This document shows positions 34,351 through 43,036 of a stretch of 64,000 nucleotides of DNA, piece by piece. Positions within the stretch are counted from its first letter, which is position 1. Every line of letters begins with the position of its first letter. The notes beneath the pieces are model-generated. The model was not told where the DNA came from, did no database searches, and saw nothing but the letters and a program-made list of their open reading frames with translations. The position numbers and the translations under genes are program-made. Source of the stretch: Murinocardiopsis flavida (GTDB taxonomy: Bacteria > Actinomycetota > Actinomycetes > Streptosporangiales > Streptosporangiaceae); assembly GCF_003014485.1 (NCBI RefSeq), contig NZ_PYGA01000006.1, positions 62,001-126,000 on the forward strand, read 5' to 3'.

Positions 34351-34733
34351 CTGGCTGATCACCTCGTGCGTCTCGCGGGTCTGCGCCGGATGCGCCCTGG
34401 CCGGGCGCCGGCGGCGGGCCCGGATCCGGGCACCCCACGGAGATAGTAGGCCGTCCAACTATCTCCCCGCCACACCCCCGCCACCTGCCCTGCGGCCCCT
34501 TGCGCCCCAGGAGACGCCTTTACCTGACAGAAATGTTTTGGTTACTCCCCATTGACCGGAACCGAACGTGTGTTTAGTTTGTCCATGCATACAACAAAAG
34601 TCCGCCAATTTTCGACAAAAGCCGGTTCTCCGGCCGCTGCACTCCGCTTTCGCACCCATGCGCCGCGCCCGCCCCCGGACGCCCGCCCTCGTGCCCACAG
34701 TCCGTCGCACCCCCGACGACCGGAAGAGCGACC
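34351..34733. other. Intergenic region upstream of the secreted dehydrogenase
   Basis: A 383-bp gap between divergent genes. 34351-34500 is high-GC and unremarkable. 34510-34620 is markedly AT-rich and holds the promoter at 34552-34580 and a T/A-rich imperfect dyad (see that entry). The remaining 150 bp would be an untranslated leader of the 34734 gene. No gene seen. Confidence 0.5.
34552..34580 (+). promoter_or_regulatory. Sigma70-type promoter of the secreted dehydrogenase gene, with possible ROK-type operator
   Basis: TTGACC (34552-34557), 17-bp spacer, TAGTTT (34575-34580). Immediately around the -10 and start, TTTAGTTTGT (34573-34582) faces ACAACAAAA (34591-34599) as a loose inverted repeat, reminiscent of XylR/ROK-family operators such as TTAGTTTGT-n-ACAAACTAA. 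The promoter call is good; the ROK link is speculative. Confidence 0.55.
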
Positions 34734-37193
34734 ATGCGCAGTCCCCTTGTCCGATTGTTGAGCATCCCCCTGGCGGCCGTCCTCGCCGCCGGATTCGCCG
34801 CAGCACCCCCCGCCACCGCCGAACCGACCAAGGCCGCCGAGTCGGACTTCGACCAGGTGCAGCTCGCCAAAGGCGGCGACAACCTCGGCGAGACCATGGG
34901 CCTCGCCGTCCTCCCCGACACCAGCGTCCTGACCACCTCGCGCAGCGGCGAGATCTACTACACCCGCGAGGCCGGCGACACCCGCCTCGCCGCCACGCTC
35001 GACACCTACACCCACAACGAAGAAGGGGTCCAAGGCATCGCCGTCGACCCCAAGTTCCGCCGCAACAACCACGTCTTCGTCTACTACTCCCCCGCCCTCG
35101 ACACACCCGAGGGCGACGCCCCGGGCTCCGGGACGCCGGAGGACTTCGAGAAGTGGAAGGGCCACAACCGGCTGTCCCGGTTCACCTTCGACCCGGAGAA
35201 GGGGACCCTCGACACCGCCAGCGAGAAGGTCGTCCTGAAGGTCCCCACCAACCGCGGCCTCTGCTGCCACATGGGCGGCCAGATCGACTTCGACAAGCAC
35301 GGCAATCTGTACCTGTCGACCGGCGACAACTCCAACCCGTTCGAGTCCGACGGCTACAGCCCCATCGACGACAGCGCCGACCGCAACCCCGCCTACGACG
35401 CGCGCCGCACCTCGGGCAACACCAACGACCTCCGCGGCAAGCTGCTGCGCATCCGCGTCAAACCCAACGGGACCTACAGCGTCCCCAAGGGCAACCTGTT
35501 CAAGCAAGGCACCGCCAAGACCAAACCGGAGATCTACGCGATGGGGCTGCGCAACCCCTTCCGGTTCCGGGTGGACGAGAAGACCGGCACCGTGTGGATG
35601 GGCGAGTACGGGCCCGACGCCGCCCAGGCCTCCGAACGCGGCCCCTCCGGCAAGGTGTCCTTCCTGCGCATCGCCGGCCCCGGCAACTACGGCTGGCCGT
35701 TCTGCACCGGCGACAAGTTGGAAGCCGACTCCTACGCCGACTGGGACTTCGCCACCGGCACCGCCGGCCCGAAGTTCGACTGCGCCGGCGGCGCCACCAA
35801 CGACTCCCGGCACAACACCGGACTGGAGAAGCTGCCGCCCGCGAAGCCCGGCTGGCTGACCTACGACGGCGCCTCGGTGCCCGAACTCGGCGACGGCAGC
35901 GAGTCCCCCATGGGCGGGCCCGTCTACCACTACGACCCCGACCTGAAGAACGAGACGAAGTTCCCCGAGTCCTACGACGAGAAGGTCTTCCTCTACGAGT
36001 TCGGCCGCCAGTGGATCAAGTCGGTCACCCCCGGCACCGACGGCCCCGAGAAGATCGAGGACTTCCCCTGGGCCGGCTTCCAGCTCATGGACATGGAGTT
36101 CGGCCCGGACGGCTCCCTCTACGTCCTCGACTACGGTGAGACCTGGTTCGGCAAGGACCCCGAGAAGGCCCTGTACCGCATCGACTACTCCCCCGACGAC
36201 AAGACCCCCGTCGCGGCGGTCGACGCCGACAAGACCGCCGCCGGCGAAGGCCCCCTCGAGGTGAAGTTCGACGGCACCGGGTCGGCCGACCCCGACGGCA
36301 CCGAACTCAGCTACGCGTGGGACTTCGACGGCGACGGGACCACCGACTCCACCGAGGCCACCGGCTCGCACACCTACACCGACGACGGCGTGTACCGCGC
36401 CATCCTGCGCGTCACCGACGCCACCGGCAAGACCGGCGCCGCGGGGGTCAACATCACCATCGGCAACACCCCGCCGGAGATCACCTTCGACGCCCCCAAG
36501 CCCGGGCAGTTCATGGACTTCGGCGACACCGTCGGCTTCGACGTCAAGGTCACCGACGCCGAGGACGCCGAGATCGACTGCGAGAAGGTCACGGTCTCCT
36601 TCGCGCTCGGCCACGACAACCACGCCCACCGGATGAACTCCGCCAACGGCTGCACGGGCAGCATCGAGACGGGCCTCGCCGGCGGGCACGACACCAACCA
36701 GGACATCTACGGCACGTTCATCGCCGAGTACACCGACAACGGAGCGGGCGACCTACCGCCGGTCACCGGCAGCAGCGAGATCGAGCTGGCGCCCAAGCAC
36801 CGCCAGGCCGAGTTCTACCACGACTCCCAGGGCGTGGAGGTCGTCGACGCCGACGGCGCCGAAGGCGGCAAGGCCGTTGGCGGCATCGGCGCGGGCGACT
36901 GGATCGCGTTCGACCCGGCGAACTTCGCCGGCACCGACGGCGTGAGCGTCCTCGCCAAGGGCGCGGCGGGCGGCACCGTCGAGGTGCGGTCCGGGGCACC
37001 CGACGGTCCGCTGGTCGCCGGGCCCATCGAGGTCCCCGCGGGCGGCGACTTCGCCGAGACCCCCGCGGCCGACATCACCGACCCCGGCGGATCCCAGGCC
37101 ATGTACCTGGTGTTCGGCGGTGACGGCGGCGACCTCTTCCAGCTCGACGCCCTCACCGTGACCGGGTCGGGCGCCGCCGGAAAGCGCGACTGA
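34734..37193 (+). CDS. Secreted glucose/sorbosone dehydrogenase-like protein with PKD and CBM6-like modules
   Basis: 819 aa. A signal peptide (residues 1-29, ending PATA) shows export. Residues 40-480 form the six-bladed propeller of the glucose/sorbosone dehydrogenase (PQQ sGDH-like) family, with MGLAVLPDTSVLTTSRSGEIYY, EGVQGIAVDPKFRRNNHVFVYYS, GGQIDFDKHGNLYLSTGDN, LRGKLLRIRV and MGLRNPFRFRVDEKTGTVWMGEYGPDA. A PKD domain (about 488-575, YAWDFDGDGTTDS) and a Ca-binding-like segment follow, then a CBM6-like end (685-815, AEFYHDSQGVEVVDADGAEGG, GDWIAFDPANF). It probably oxidises or binds a sugar or carbohydrate outside the cell. It directly precedes an ebo-type cluster on the same strand, separated by a 15-bp hairpin. 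Confidence 0.88.
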   Translation: MRSPLVRLLSIPLAAVLAAGFAAAPPATAEPTKAAESDFDQVQLAKGGDNLGETMGLAVLPDTSVLTTSRSGEIYYTREAGDTRLAATLDTYTHNEEGVQGIAVDPKFRRNNHVFVYYSPALDTPEGDAPGSGTPEDFEKWKGHNRLSRFTFDPEKGTLDTASEKVVLKVPTNRGLCCHMGGQIDFDKHGNLYLSTGDNSNPFESDGYSPIDDSADRNPAYDARRTSGNTNDLRGKLLRIRVKPNGTYSVPKGNLFKQGTAKTKPEIYAMGLRNPFRFRVDEKTGTVWMGEYGPDAAQASERGPSGKVSFLRIAGPGNYGWPFCTGDKLEADSYADWDFATGTAGPKFDCAGGATNDSRHNTGLEKLPPAKPGWLTYDGASVPELGDGSESPMGGPVYHYDPDLKNETKFPESYDEKVFLYEFGRQWIKSVTPGTDGPEKIEDFPWAGFQLMDMEFGPDGSLYVLDYGETWFGKDPEKALYRIDYSPDDKTPVAAVDADKTAAGEGPLEVKFDGTGSADPDGTELSYAWDFDGDGTTDSTEATGSHTYTDDGVYRAILRVTDATGKTGAAGVNITIGNTPPEITFDAPKPGQFMDFGDTVGFDVKVTDAEDAEIDCEKVTVSFALGHDNHAHRMNSANGCTGSIETGLAGGHDTNQDIYGTFIAEYTDNGAGDLPPVTGSSEIELAPKHRQAEFYHDSQGVEVVDADGAEGGKAVGGIGAGDWIAFDPANFAGTDGVSVLAKGAAGGTVEVRSGAPDGPLVAGPIEVPAGGDFAETPAADITDPGGSQAMYLVFGGDGGDLFQLDALTVTGSGAAGKRD

Positions 37194-37197
37194 TCCA

Positions 37198-37231
37198 GGC
37201 GGGGCCGGGGCGCACACGCCCCGGCCCCGCC
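37198..37231 (+). terminator. Hairpin between the secreted dehydrogenase and the ebo-type cluster
   Basis: Perfect 15-bp arms (37198-37212 GGCGGGGCCGGGGCG and 37217-37231) with loop CACA, 4 bp after the dehydrogenase stop and about 30 bp before the next start codon. There is no U-tract, so it may be a partial terminator or an mRNA-stability element that adjusts expression between the secreted enzyme and the downstream cluster. Confidence 0.6.
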
Positions 37232-37262
37232 GCTGCGGGCCGCCCCGACGACAAGGAGCACG

Positions 37263-38441
37263 ATGCACACGCCCCCACACCCGCGCACCGGCGTCTGGCT
37301 GATCGGCGCCCGCGGATCCGTCGCCACCACGGCGATCGCCGGCGCCGCGGCGCTGCGCACCGGCGCCCCCGCCACCGCGATGGTCACCGAGGCGCCCGGC
37401 TTCCCCGCCGACGGGCTCCCCCGCACCGCCGACCTCGTCTTCGGCGGCCACGACATCGCCCACACCACCCTGGCCAAACGCGCCGAGCAGCTCGCCGCCG
37501 CCGGGGTCCTGCCCGCCGGGCTGCCCGACCGGGTCCGCGCCGAACTCGACGCCGCCGACGCCCGAATCCGCCCCGGCGTCCCCCAAGGCCACGGCAGCGA
37601 GCACCCCGCCGACGGCCTGCGCCGCCTCGCCGCCGACATCGCCGCGTTCCGCACCGAGGAGCGGCTCGACCGCGTCGTCGTCGTCAACGTCGCCGACACC
37701 GAGGCCCCCGCCCCCGCCCGCGCCGAGACCGAGGGCCTCGACGCGCTCACCGCCGCCCTGGAGTCCGGCGCGCACGTGCTGCCCGCCAGCTCCCGCTACG
37801 CCCACGCCGCGTTCACCGCCGGATGCGCCTATGTCAACTTCACGCCCTCGGCCGGGGCCCGACCCCCCGCCATCGCCGAACTCGCCGCCCGCACCCGGCT
37901 GCCCTACGCCGGGGACGACGGCAAGACCGGCGAGACCCTGCTCAAGTCCGTCCTCGCCCCCATGTTCGGCCACCGCCACCTGCGGGTCCGCTCCTGGGCC
38001 GGCACCAACCTGCTCGGCGGCGGCGACGGCGCCAACCTCGCCGACCCCGCCGTGGCCCGCAGCAAGCTCGACTCCAAGAGCCGCCTCGTCGGGGAGCTCC
38101 TCGGCTACCCGGTCGACGACCACCTGCACATCGACCACGTCGCCGACCTGGCCGAACGCAAGGTCGCCTGGGACCACGTGACCTTCGACGGGTTCCTCGG
38201 CGCGCAGATGAGCCTGCAATTCACCTGGCAGGGCTACGACTCCGCGCTCGCCGCCCCCCTCGTCCTCGACCTCGCCCGCCTCATGGCGCGCGCCCACGAG
38301 ACCGGGCGCAGCGGGCCGGTCACCGAACTCGCGTTCTTCTTCAAGGACCCGCTCGACTGCGCGGTCCACGACCTGCCCGGCCAGCACGCCATGCTGCTCG
38401 CGTTCGCCGAGCGCCTGCGCCGCGCGGGCGGGCCCGCGTGA
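37263..38441 (+). CDS. Myo-inositol-1-phosphate (1L-myo-inositol-3-phosphate) synthase family
   Basis: A 392-aa protein from ATG 37263 with AAGGAG upstream. N-terminal Rossmann motif GVWLIGARGSVATTAIAG; central catalytic region GDDGKTGETLLKSVLAPMF (about 218-236), SWAGTNLLGGGDGANL, SKLDSKSRL and HIDHVADLAERKVAWDHVTFDGF. These are the inositol-phosphate synthase signatures (NAD-dependent cyclisation of glucose 6-phosphate). It lies in the position where a sugar-phosphate cyclase (EboD, dehydroquinate-synthase-like) stands in several ebo clusters. I infer that it supplies a cyclitol phosphate to the cluster product; a housekeeping inositol synthase elsewhere in the genome is likely. Confidence 0.85.
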   Translation: MHTPPHPRTGVWLIGARGSVATTAIAGAAALRTGAPATAMVTEAPGFPADGLPRTADLVFGGHDIAHTTLAKRAEQLAAAGVLPAGLPDRVRAELDAADARIRPGVPQGHGSEHPADGLRRLAADIAAFRTEERLDRVVVVNVADTEAPAPARAETEGLDALTAALESGAHVLPASSRYAHAAFTAGCAYVNFTPSAGARPPAIAELAARTRLPYAGDDGKTGETLLKSVLAPMFGHRHLRVRSWAGTNLLGGGDGANLADPAVARSKLDSKSRLVGELLGYPVDDHLHIDHVADLAERKVAWDHVTFDGFLGAQMSLQFTWQGYDSALAAPLVLDLARLMARAHETGRSGPVTELAFFFKDPLDCAVHDLPGQHAMLLAFAERLRRAGGPA

Positions 38442-39313
38442 ACGGCGCACGGCTGCGCGCCCTCGCCGAACTGGTGCGCGCCCCCGCCGCGCTGTCGGTG
38501 CCCGGCGACGCCCTCGCCGGGGCGGCGGCGGCCGGGTACCCGCAGGGCCGCCGCACCGCGTTCGCGTGCGCCGCATCGGTCTGCCTGTACTGGGCCGGGA
38601 TGGCCCTCAACGACTACGCCGACCGCGACCTCGACGCCGTGGAGCGGCCCGAGCGGCCCATCCCCTCGGGCCGGGTCTCCCCCGGCGCCGCACTCGGCAC
38701 CGCCGCGGCCCTCACCGGGGCCGGACTGGTCTGCGCGGCGGCGGCGCACCCGCGCGCGCTCACCGTCGCCGTCCCCCTCGCCGCGACGGCGTGGAGCTAC
38801 GACCTGTGGCTCAAACCCACCCCCGCCGGGCCCTACGCCATGGGGCTGGCCCGCGGCCTGGACGTGCTCCTCGGCGCCGCCCCCGGCGGCGCGCGCGCCG
38901 CGCTGCCCTCGGCCGCCGCGATGGCCGCCCACACCGTCAACGTCACCCGGCTCAGCCGCGACGAGGTGCACGGCACCACGCCCGCCCGCGCCGGTGCCGC
39001 CGCGGCGGCCACGGCCGCGGTCGCCGCCGCCGTCGCCGCCCGCGCCGGGACCGGGGCGGGGCCGCGCACCGACCGGGCCGCCGCCGCGGCGCTCGCCGCC
39101 GGCTACGGCGCCCTCGCCCTCACCCCGCAGCTCGCCGCCGCCCGCGACCCCTCCGCCGCCCGCGTCCGCGCGGCCGTCGGCGGCGGCATCGTCGCCATGG
39201 TCCCCCTCCAGGCGGCGCTGACCAGCCTCGGCGGATCCCCGCGACGCGGCGCGGCGCTCGCGGCCCTCGTCCCCGCCGCCCGCGCGCTGACCAAGCGGAT
39301 CGCCGCCACCTGA
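38438..39313 (+). CDS. eboC: UbiA-family prenyltransferase, EboC-like
   Basis: A 291-aa polytopic membrane protein from GTG 38438, overlapping the preceding stop (GTGA). The aspartate-rich motif NDYADRDLDAVERPERPIPSGR (about 63-84) is the UbiA first Mg/diphosphate site; VTRLSRDEVHG near 170 takes the position of the second. Eight or nine Ala-rich transmembrane segments are predicted. UbiA enzymes transfer a polyprenyl chain to an acceptor; in ebo clusters this protein (EboC) is proposed to make a lipid carrier or membrane anchor, but the acceptor is unproven. Confidence 0.85.
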   Translation: MNGARLRALAELVRAPAALSVPGDALAGAAAAGYPQGRRTAFACAASVCLYWAGMALNDYADRDLDAVERPERPIPSGRVSPGAALGTAAALTGAGLVCAAAAHPRALTVAVPLAATAWSYDLWLKPTPAGPYAMGLARGLDVLLGAAPGGARAALPSAAAMAAHTVNVTRLSRDEVHGTTPARAGAAAAATAAVAAAVAARAGTGAGPRTDRAAAAALAAGYGALALTPQLAAARDPSAARVRAAVGGGIVAMVPLQAALTSLGGSPRRGAALAALVPAARALTKRIAAT

Positions 39314-39354
39314 CCGCCGCCGCCCACCGCCGCCCGGCCCCGGAGGAGACGCAC

Positions 39355-40257
39355 GTGCCCACCACCCCCGACCACCCCGGCGCCCGCACCCCCCGCGCGG
39401 CACCCCTGCGCATCGGCTACGGCAGCAACGGGTTCACCGACCACCGCCTGCACGAGGCCCTGACCGTCCTCGCCGACCTCGGCTACGACGGGGTGGCCGT
39501 CACCCCCGACACCGGCCACCTGGACCCCTACGAACCCGGCCTGCCCGTGCGGGTCGACGCCCTCGCCGCCCACGCCGACCGGCTCGGCCTCGCCCTCACG
39601 GTCGAGACCGGCGCCCGCTACGTCATCGACCCGCACCGCAAGCACGCCCCCACCCTCCTCGACGCCGACCCCGCCCCCCGCCTGGACTACCTGCGGCGCT
39701 GCCTGCGCATCGCCGCCGGGCTCGGCGCGCCCACCATGGCGCTGTGGTCGGGGGCGGCACCCCCCGGCCTCGCCCCCGCCGCCGTGTGGGACCGGCTGGT
39801 GCGCGCGACAGAGGAGCTGCTCGACGACGCCGCCCGGCACGGGGTGGCACTCGGCTTCGAACCCGAACCCGGCATGTTCGTCGACACCATCGCCGGCTAC
39901 GAGCGGCTGCGCGACCTGCTGGGCGCGCCCGCCGGGTTCGGCATCTGCCTGGACCTCGGCCACTGCGTGTGCACCGAGTCGGCGGCCGTGCCCGACTGCG
40001 TGGCGCGCGTCGCGGCCGACCTCGTCGCCGTGCAGATCGAGGACATGCGCCGCGGCGTCCACGAGCACCGCGAGTTCGGCACGGGCGACATCGACTTCCC
40101 CCCGGTCCTGGCGGCGCTGGCCGCCGCCGGCTACACCGGGCTGGTCGGCATCGAACTGCCCCGCCACGCGCACGCCGCCCCCGCCGTCGCGGCCCGCTCC
40201 CTCGCGTTCCTGCGCCGCGCCGAACACGCCGCGCGCGTCCCCGAGGAGGCCCGGTGA
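39355..40257 (+). CDS. Sugar-phosphate isomerase/epimerase-like TIM-barrel protein
   Basis: A 300-aa protein from GTG 39355 with GGAGGAG at 39342-39348. Xylose-isomerase-like (AP endonuclease 2) fold: GYGSNGFTDHRLHEALTVLADLGYDGVAVTP, LGFEPEPGMFVDTI (metal-ligand Glu at about 175-177), GICLDLGHCVC, AVQIEDMRRGVHEHREFGTGDIDFPPVLAAL and GIELPRHAH supply the expected Glu, Asp, His and Glu metal ligands. It may isomerise or epimerise a cyclitol or sugar phosphate made by the neighbour. Coupled to the next gene by a GTGA overlap. Confidence 0.85.
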   Translation: MPTTPDHPGARTPRAAPLRIGYGSNGFTDHRLHEALTVLADLGYDGVAVTPDTGHLDPYEPGLPVRVDALAAHADRLGLALTVETGARYVIDPHRKHAPTLLDADPAPRLDYLRRCLRIAAGLGAPTMALWSGAAPPGLAPAAVWDRLVRATEELLDDAARHGVALGFEPEPGMFVDTIAGYERLRDLLGAPAGFGICLDLGHCVCTESAAVPDCVARVAADLVAVQIEDMRRGVHEHREFGTGDIDFPPVLAALAAAGYTGLVGIELPRHAHAAPAVAARSLAFLRRAEHAARVPEEAR

Positions 40258-40940
40258 CCGGCGCCGCGCTCGACGGCGCCCTCACCCCGGCCGGGCGGGA
40301 CTGGCTCGACGCCGCGCTCGCCCGAATCGCCGCGGCGCCCGACGCGATCGACGCCCTGTTCCCCGCGGCGGCCCGCCACTGCGGCCGCGCCGCGCTGCCC
40401 GGCGGCGGCACCGTCGACGAGCACGCCCGGCTGCGCCTGCTGCGGGCGCTGCCGCGCGACGGGCTCGCCGCACGCACCACGGCCCTGTACCGCCACGGCG
40501 ACGCCGCGGAGAAGCGCGCCGTCCTGCGCGCCCTGCCCGCACTGGCGGACGACCTGGGCGACGCAGGCACCGACCTCGTCCTCGACGCGCTGCGCGGCAA
40601 CGACACCCGCCTCATCGCCGCGGCGCTGAACCCCTACGCCGCGCACCGCCTCGGCGACCGCGACTACCGCCACGCCATCCTCAAGGCCCTGTTCAGCGGG
40701 CTCGACCCCGGCCCCGACGCGGGCCTCGACCGGCGCTACGACGCCGAACTCGCCCGGATGGTCACCGACTTCGCCCGCGAACGCGTCGCCGCGGGCCGCG
40801 ACGTGCCCGGCGCCGCCCTCCGCCTCCTCGCCCGCGCGGACGCGCCTCCCGCGTGGCTCGCCGCGGAACTCGCGGCCGCCGACCCGCACCGCAGGGACGC
40901 GGCCCGGCGCGCCCGCGACGCGCTCGACCGCTCCCGGTGA
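40254..40940 (+). CDS. eboA: EboA-family protein
   Basis: A 228-aa soluble, all-helical protein from GTG 40254, coupled to the TIM-barrel gene (GTGA). The family hallmark is the central helical-repeat region LRLLRALPRDGLAARTTALYRHGDAAEKRAVLRALP followed by LIAAALNPYAAHRLGDRDYRHAILKALFSGLD, which matches EboA of ebo metabolite-traffic clusters. EboA has no known catalytic site and is thought to act as a scaffold or chaperone. The C-terminus is Ala/Arg-rich. Confidence 0.85.
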   Translation: MTGAALDGALTPAGRDWLDAALARIAAAPDAIDALFPAAARHCGRAALPGGGTVDEHARLRLLRALPRDGLAARTTALYRHGDAAEKRAVLRALPALADDLGDAGTDLVLDALRGNDTRLIAAALNPYAAHRLGDRDYRHAILKALFSGLDPGPDAGLDRRYDAELARMVTDFARERVAAGRDVPGAALRLLARADAPPAWLAAELAAADPHRRDAARRARDALDRSR

Positions 40941-40977
40941 CCGCGGCCACCGGACGACACCCACGAGAGGCCAGCCG

Positions 40978-41841
40978 ATGCGCATCTTCGACCCGCACAT
41001 CCACATGACGTCCCGGACCACCGACGACTACGCCGCCATGGCCGCCGCCGGGGTGCGGGCCCTCGTCGAGCCCGCGTTCTGGCTCGGCCAGCCGCGCACC
41101 TCCGTCGGCAGCTTCACCGACTACTTCGACTCCCTCATCGGCTGGGAGCCGCACCGCGCCGCCCAGTTCGGGATCGCCCACCACGCCACCATCGCGCTCA
41201 ACCCCAAAGAGGCCAACGACCCCCGCTGCCGCGACGTCCTCGACGTCCTCCCCCGCTACCTCGCCAAGGACCGGGTCGTCGCCGTCGGCGAGGTCGGCTA
41301 CGACTCCATGACCCCCGAGGAGGACGCGGTGTTCGCCCGGCAGCTCCAGCTCGCCGCGGAGCACGACCTGCCCGTCCTCGTGCACACCCCCCACCGCGAC
41401 AAGATCGGCGGCACCCTGCGCACCCTCGACGTGATCCGCGAGTCGGGGATCGCCCCCGAACGGGTCCTGATCGACCACCTCAACGAGGTCACAGTCGAGC
41501 ACGTCGCCGACACCGGGCACTGGATGGGGTTCTCCATCTACCCCGACACCAAGATGGACCCCCGCCGCATGGTGCTGCTGCTCCAGCGGTACGGCACCGG
41601 GCGGGTCCTGGTGAACTCCGCCGCCGACTGGGGCCGCAGCGACCCGCTGACCACCCGCCGCACCGGCGACGCCATGGCGGCGGCCGGGTTCGGCCCCGAC
41701 GCCGTCGACACCGTCCTGTGGGCCAACCCCGTCGCGTTCTACGGCCAGAGCGGCCGCCTCGACCTGGACCCCGCGCCCGCCGAACCCCAGTTCGCCGGCA
41801 ACACCATCCAGCGCGGCGCGCCCGCATCCCCCGAAAGGTGA
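40978..41841 (+). CDS. eboB: TatD-family metal-dependent hydrolase, EboB-like
   Basis: A 287-aa amidohydrolase-superfamily protein from ATG 40978. The N-terminal DPHIHM carries His7 and His9; VGEVGYDS gives a Glu ligand, LVHTPHRD and IDHLNE give His ligands, and NSAADWGRSDPL supplies the C-terminal Asp. These are the TatD metal ligands. TatD proteins hydrolyse phosphodiesters or other bonds; in ebo clusters the substrate is unknown. 37 bp separate it from eboA and 4 bp from the EboE gene. Confidence 0.87.
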   Translation: MRIFDPHIHMTSRTTDDYAAMAAAGVRALVEPAFWLGQPRTSVGSFTDYFDSLIGWEPHRAAQFGIAHHATIALNPKEANDPRCRDVLDVLPRYLAKDRVVAVGEVGYDSMTPEEDAVFARQLQLAAEHDLPVLVHTPHRDKIGGTLRTLDVIRESGIAPERVLIDHLNEVTVEHVADTGHWMGFSIYPDTKMDPRRMVLLLQRYGTGRVLVNSAADWGRSDPLTTRRTGDAMAAAGFGPDAVDTVLWANPVAFYGQSGRLDLDPAPAEPQFAGNTIQRGAPASPER

Positions 41842-41845
41842 CCCC

Positions 41846-43036
41846 ATGCGCCTGACCCACCCCGACGGCACCACCGTCCACCTCGCCTACTGCGCCAACG
41901 CCCACCCCGCCGCCGCCCTCGGCGAGGTCCGCGCCCGGCTGGCCGACCACGCCGCCGCCGTCCGCCGCGAACTCGGCGCCGACCGCCTCGGCATCGGCCT
42001 GTGGCTGCCGCGCGCCGTCGCCACCCGGCTGCGCACCATCCCCGCCGACCTCGCCGCGCTGCGCGCCGACCTCGACGACAACGGCCTGGAGGTCGTCACC
42101 CTCAACGGCTTCCCCTACCAGGGCTTCGGCGACGACGTCGTGAAGACCCGCGTCTACGTGCCCGACTGGGCCCAGCGCGCCCGGCTGGAGTACACCCTCG
42201 ACCTCGCCTGGCTCCTCGCCGCGCTGCTGCCCGCCGACATCGCCCGCGGCAGCATCTCCACCCTCCCCCTCGGCTGGCACGCCTGGTGGAGCCCCGAGGA
42301 CGGCGCCCGCGCCGGGCGGAACCTGTCCCGCCTCGCCGACGGCCTGGCCACCGTCGAGGCCGAGACCGGCAAGGAGATCCGGATCGGGTTCGAACCCGAA
42401 CCCGGCTGCGTCGTGGAGACCACCGCCGACGCCGCGACGGTGCTGCCCCGGATCCTGTCCTCTGCCGTGCACCCCGCCCACCGGCACCGCTTCGGCGTCT
42501 GCCTCGACGCCTGCCACCTGGCGGTGGGCTTCGAGGACCCCGCCGCGGCCCTCGCCACCCTCGCGGCCGCCGACCTGCCCGTCGTCAAGGCCCAGGCGTC
42601 CGCCGCACTGCACTGCGACACACCGGCCGACCCGGCGCACCTGGCCGCGCTGGAGCGCTACGCCGAACCGCGGTACCTGCACCAGACCCGCGCGCGCCAC
42701 CCCGACGGCACCCTGCACGCGAGCGACGACCTCCCTCTCGCGCTGGACGACGCGCCCAGGGACCGCCCCTGGCGGGTCCACTTCCACATGCCGCTGCACG
42801 CCGACGCCGAACCCCCGCTGCGCACCACCCGCCCCGAGCTCACCGACACCCTGCAAAGGCTGCTCGGCGGCCCCACCGCGCTCACCGACCACGTCGAGGT
42901 CGAGACCTACACCTGGTGGATCCTGCCCGACGGCTCCGGGCTCGGCACCGACCGGCTCGTCGCCGGCCTCGCCGCCGAACTCGACTGGGCCCGCGGCACC
43001 CTCGCCGCCCTCGGCTGCAAGGAGGCGGCCCGATGA
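41846..43036 (+). CDS. eboE: EboE-family TIM-barrel metabolite-traffic protein
   Basis: A 396-aa protein from ATG 41846, just 4 bp after eboB, with AAGG upstream. Opening HLAYCANAHPA and the regions LGIGLWLPRAVATRL, VTLNGFPYQGFGDDVVKTRVYVPDW and IGFEPEPGCVVETTADA are the EboE pattern, a xylose-isomerase-like barrel longer than the 300-aa barrel encoded upstream. Metal ligands appear as Glu in FEPEPG, Asp/His in GVCLDACHLAVGFED and HFHMPLHAD. EboE is predicted to process or escort the cluster metabolite. Confidence 0.87.
   Translation: MRLTHPDGTTVHLAYCANAHPAAALGEVRARLADHAAAVRRELGADRLGIGLWLPRAVATRLRTIPADLAALRADLDDNGLEVVTLNGFPYQGFGDDVVKTRVYVPDWAQRARLEYTLDLAWLLAALLPADIARGSISTLPLGWHAWWSPEDGARAGRNLSRLADGLATVEAETGKEIRIGFEPEPGCVVETTADAATVLPRILSSAVHPAHRHRFGVCLDACHLAVGFEDPAAALATLAAADLPVVKAQASAALHCDTPADPAHLAALERYAEPRYLHQTRARHPDGTLHASDDLPLALDDAPRDRPWRVHFHMPLHADAEPPLRTTRPELTDTLQRLLGGPTALTDHVEVETYTWWILPDGSGLGTDRLVAGLAAELDWARGTLAALGCKEAAR

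Noticed and set aside
34542-36689. A 715-codon open frame antisense to the secreted dehydrogenase
   Set aside because: It lies opposite a gene with an obvious signal peptide and domains, is Gly/Val/Glu-rich, has no ribosome-binding site or family match, and is a usual result of GC-rich third positions.
37263-38441. Considered as the housekeeping inositol-phosphate synthase unrelated to the cluster
   Set aside because: It is coupled by GTGA overlap to the UbiA gene and begins an uninterrupted run of ebo-type genes, so a pathway-specific role is more likely, although a second copy in the genome was not checked.
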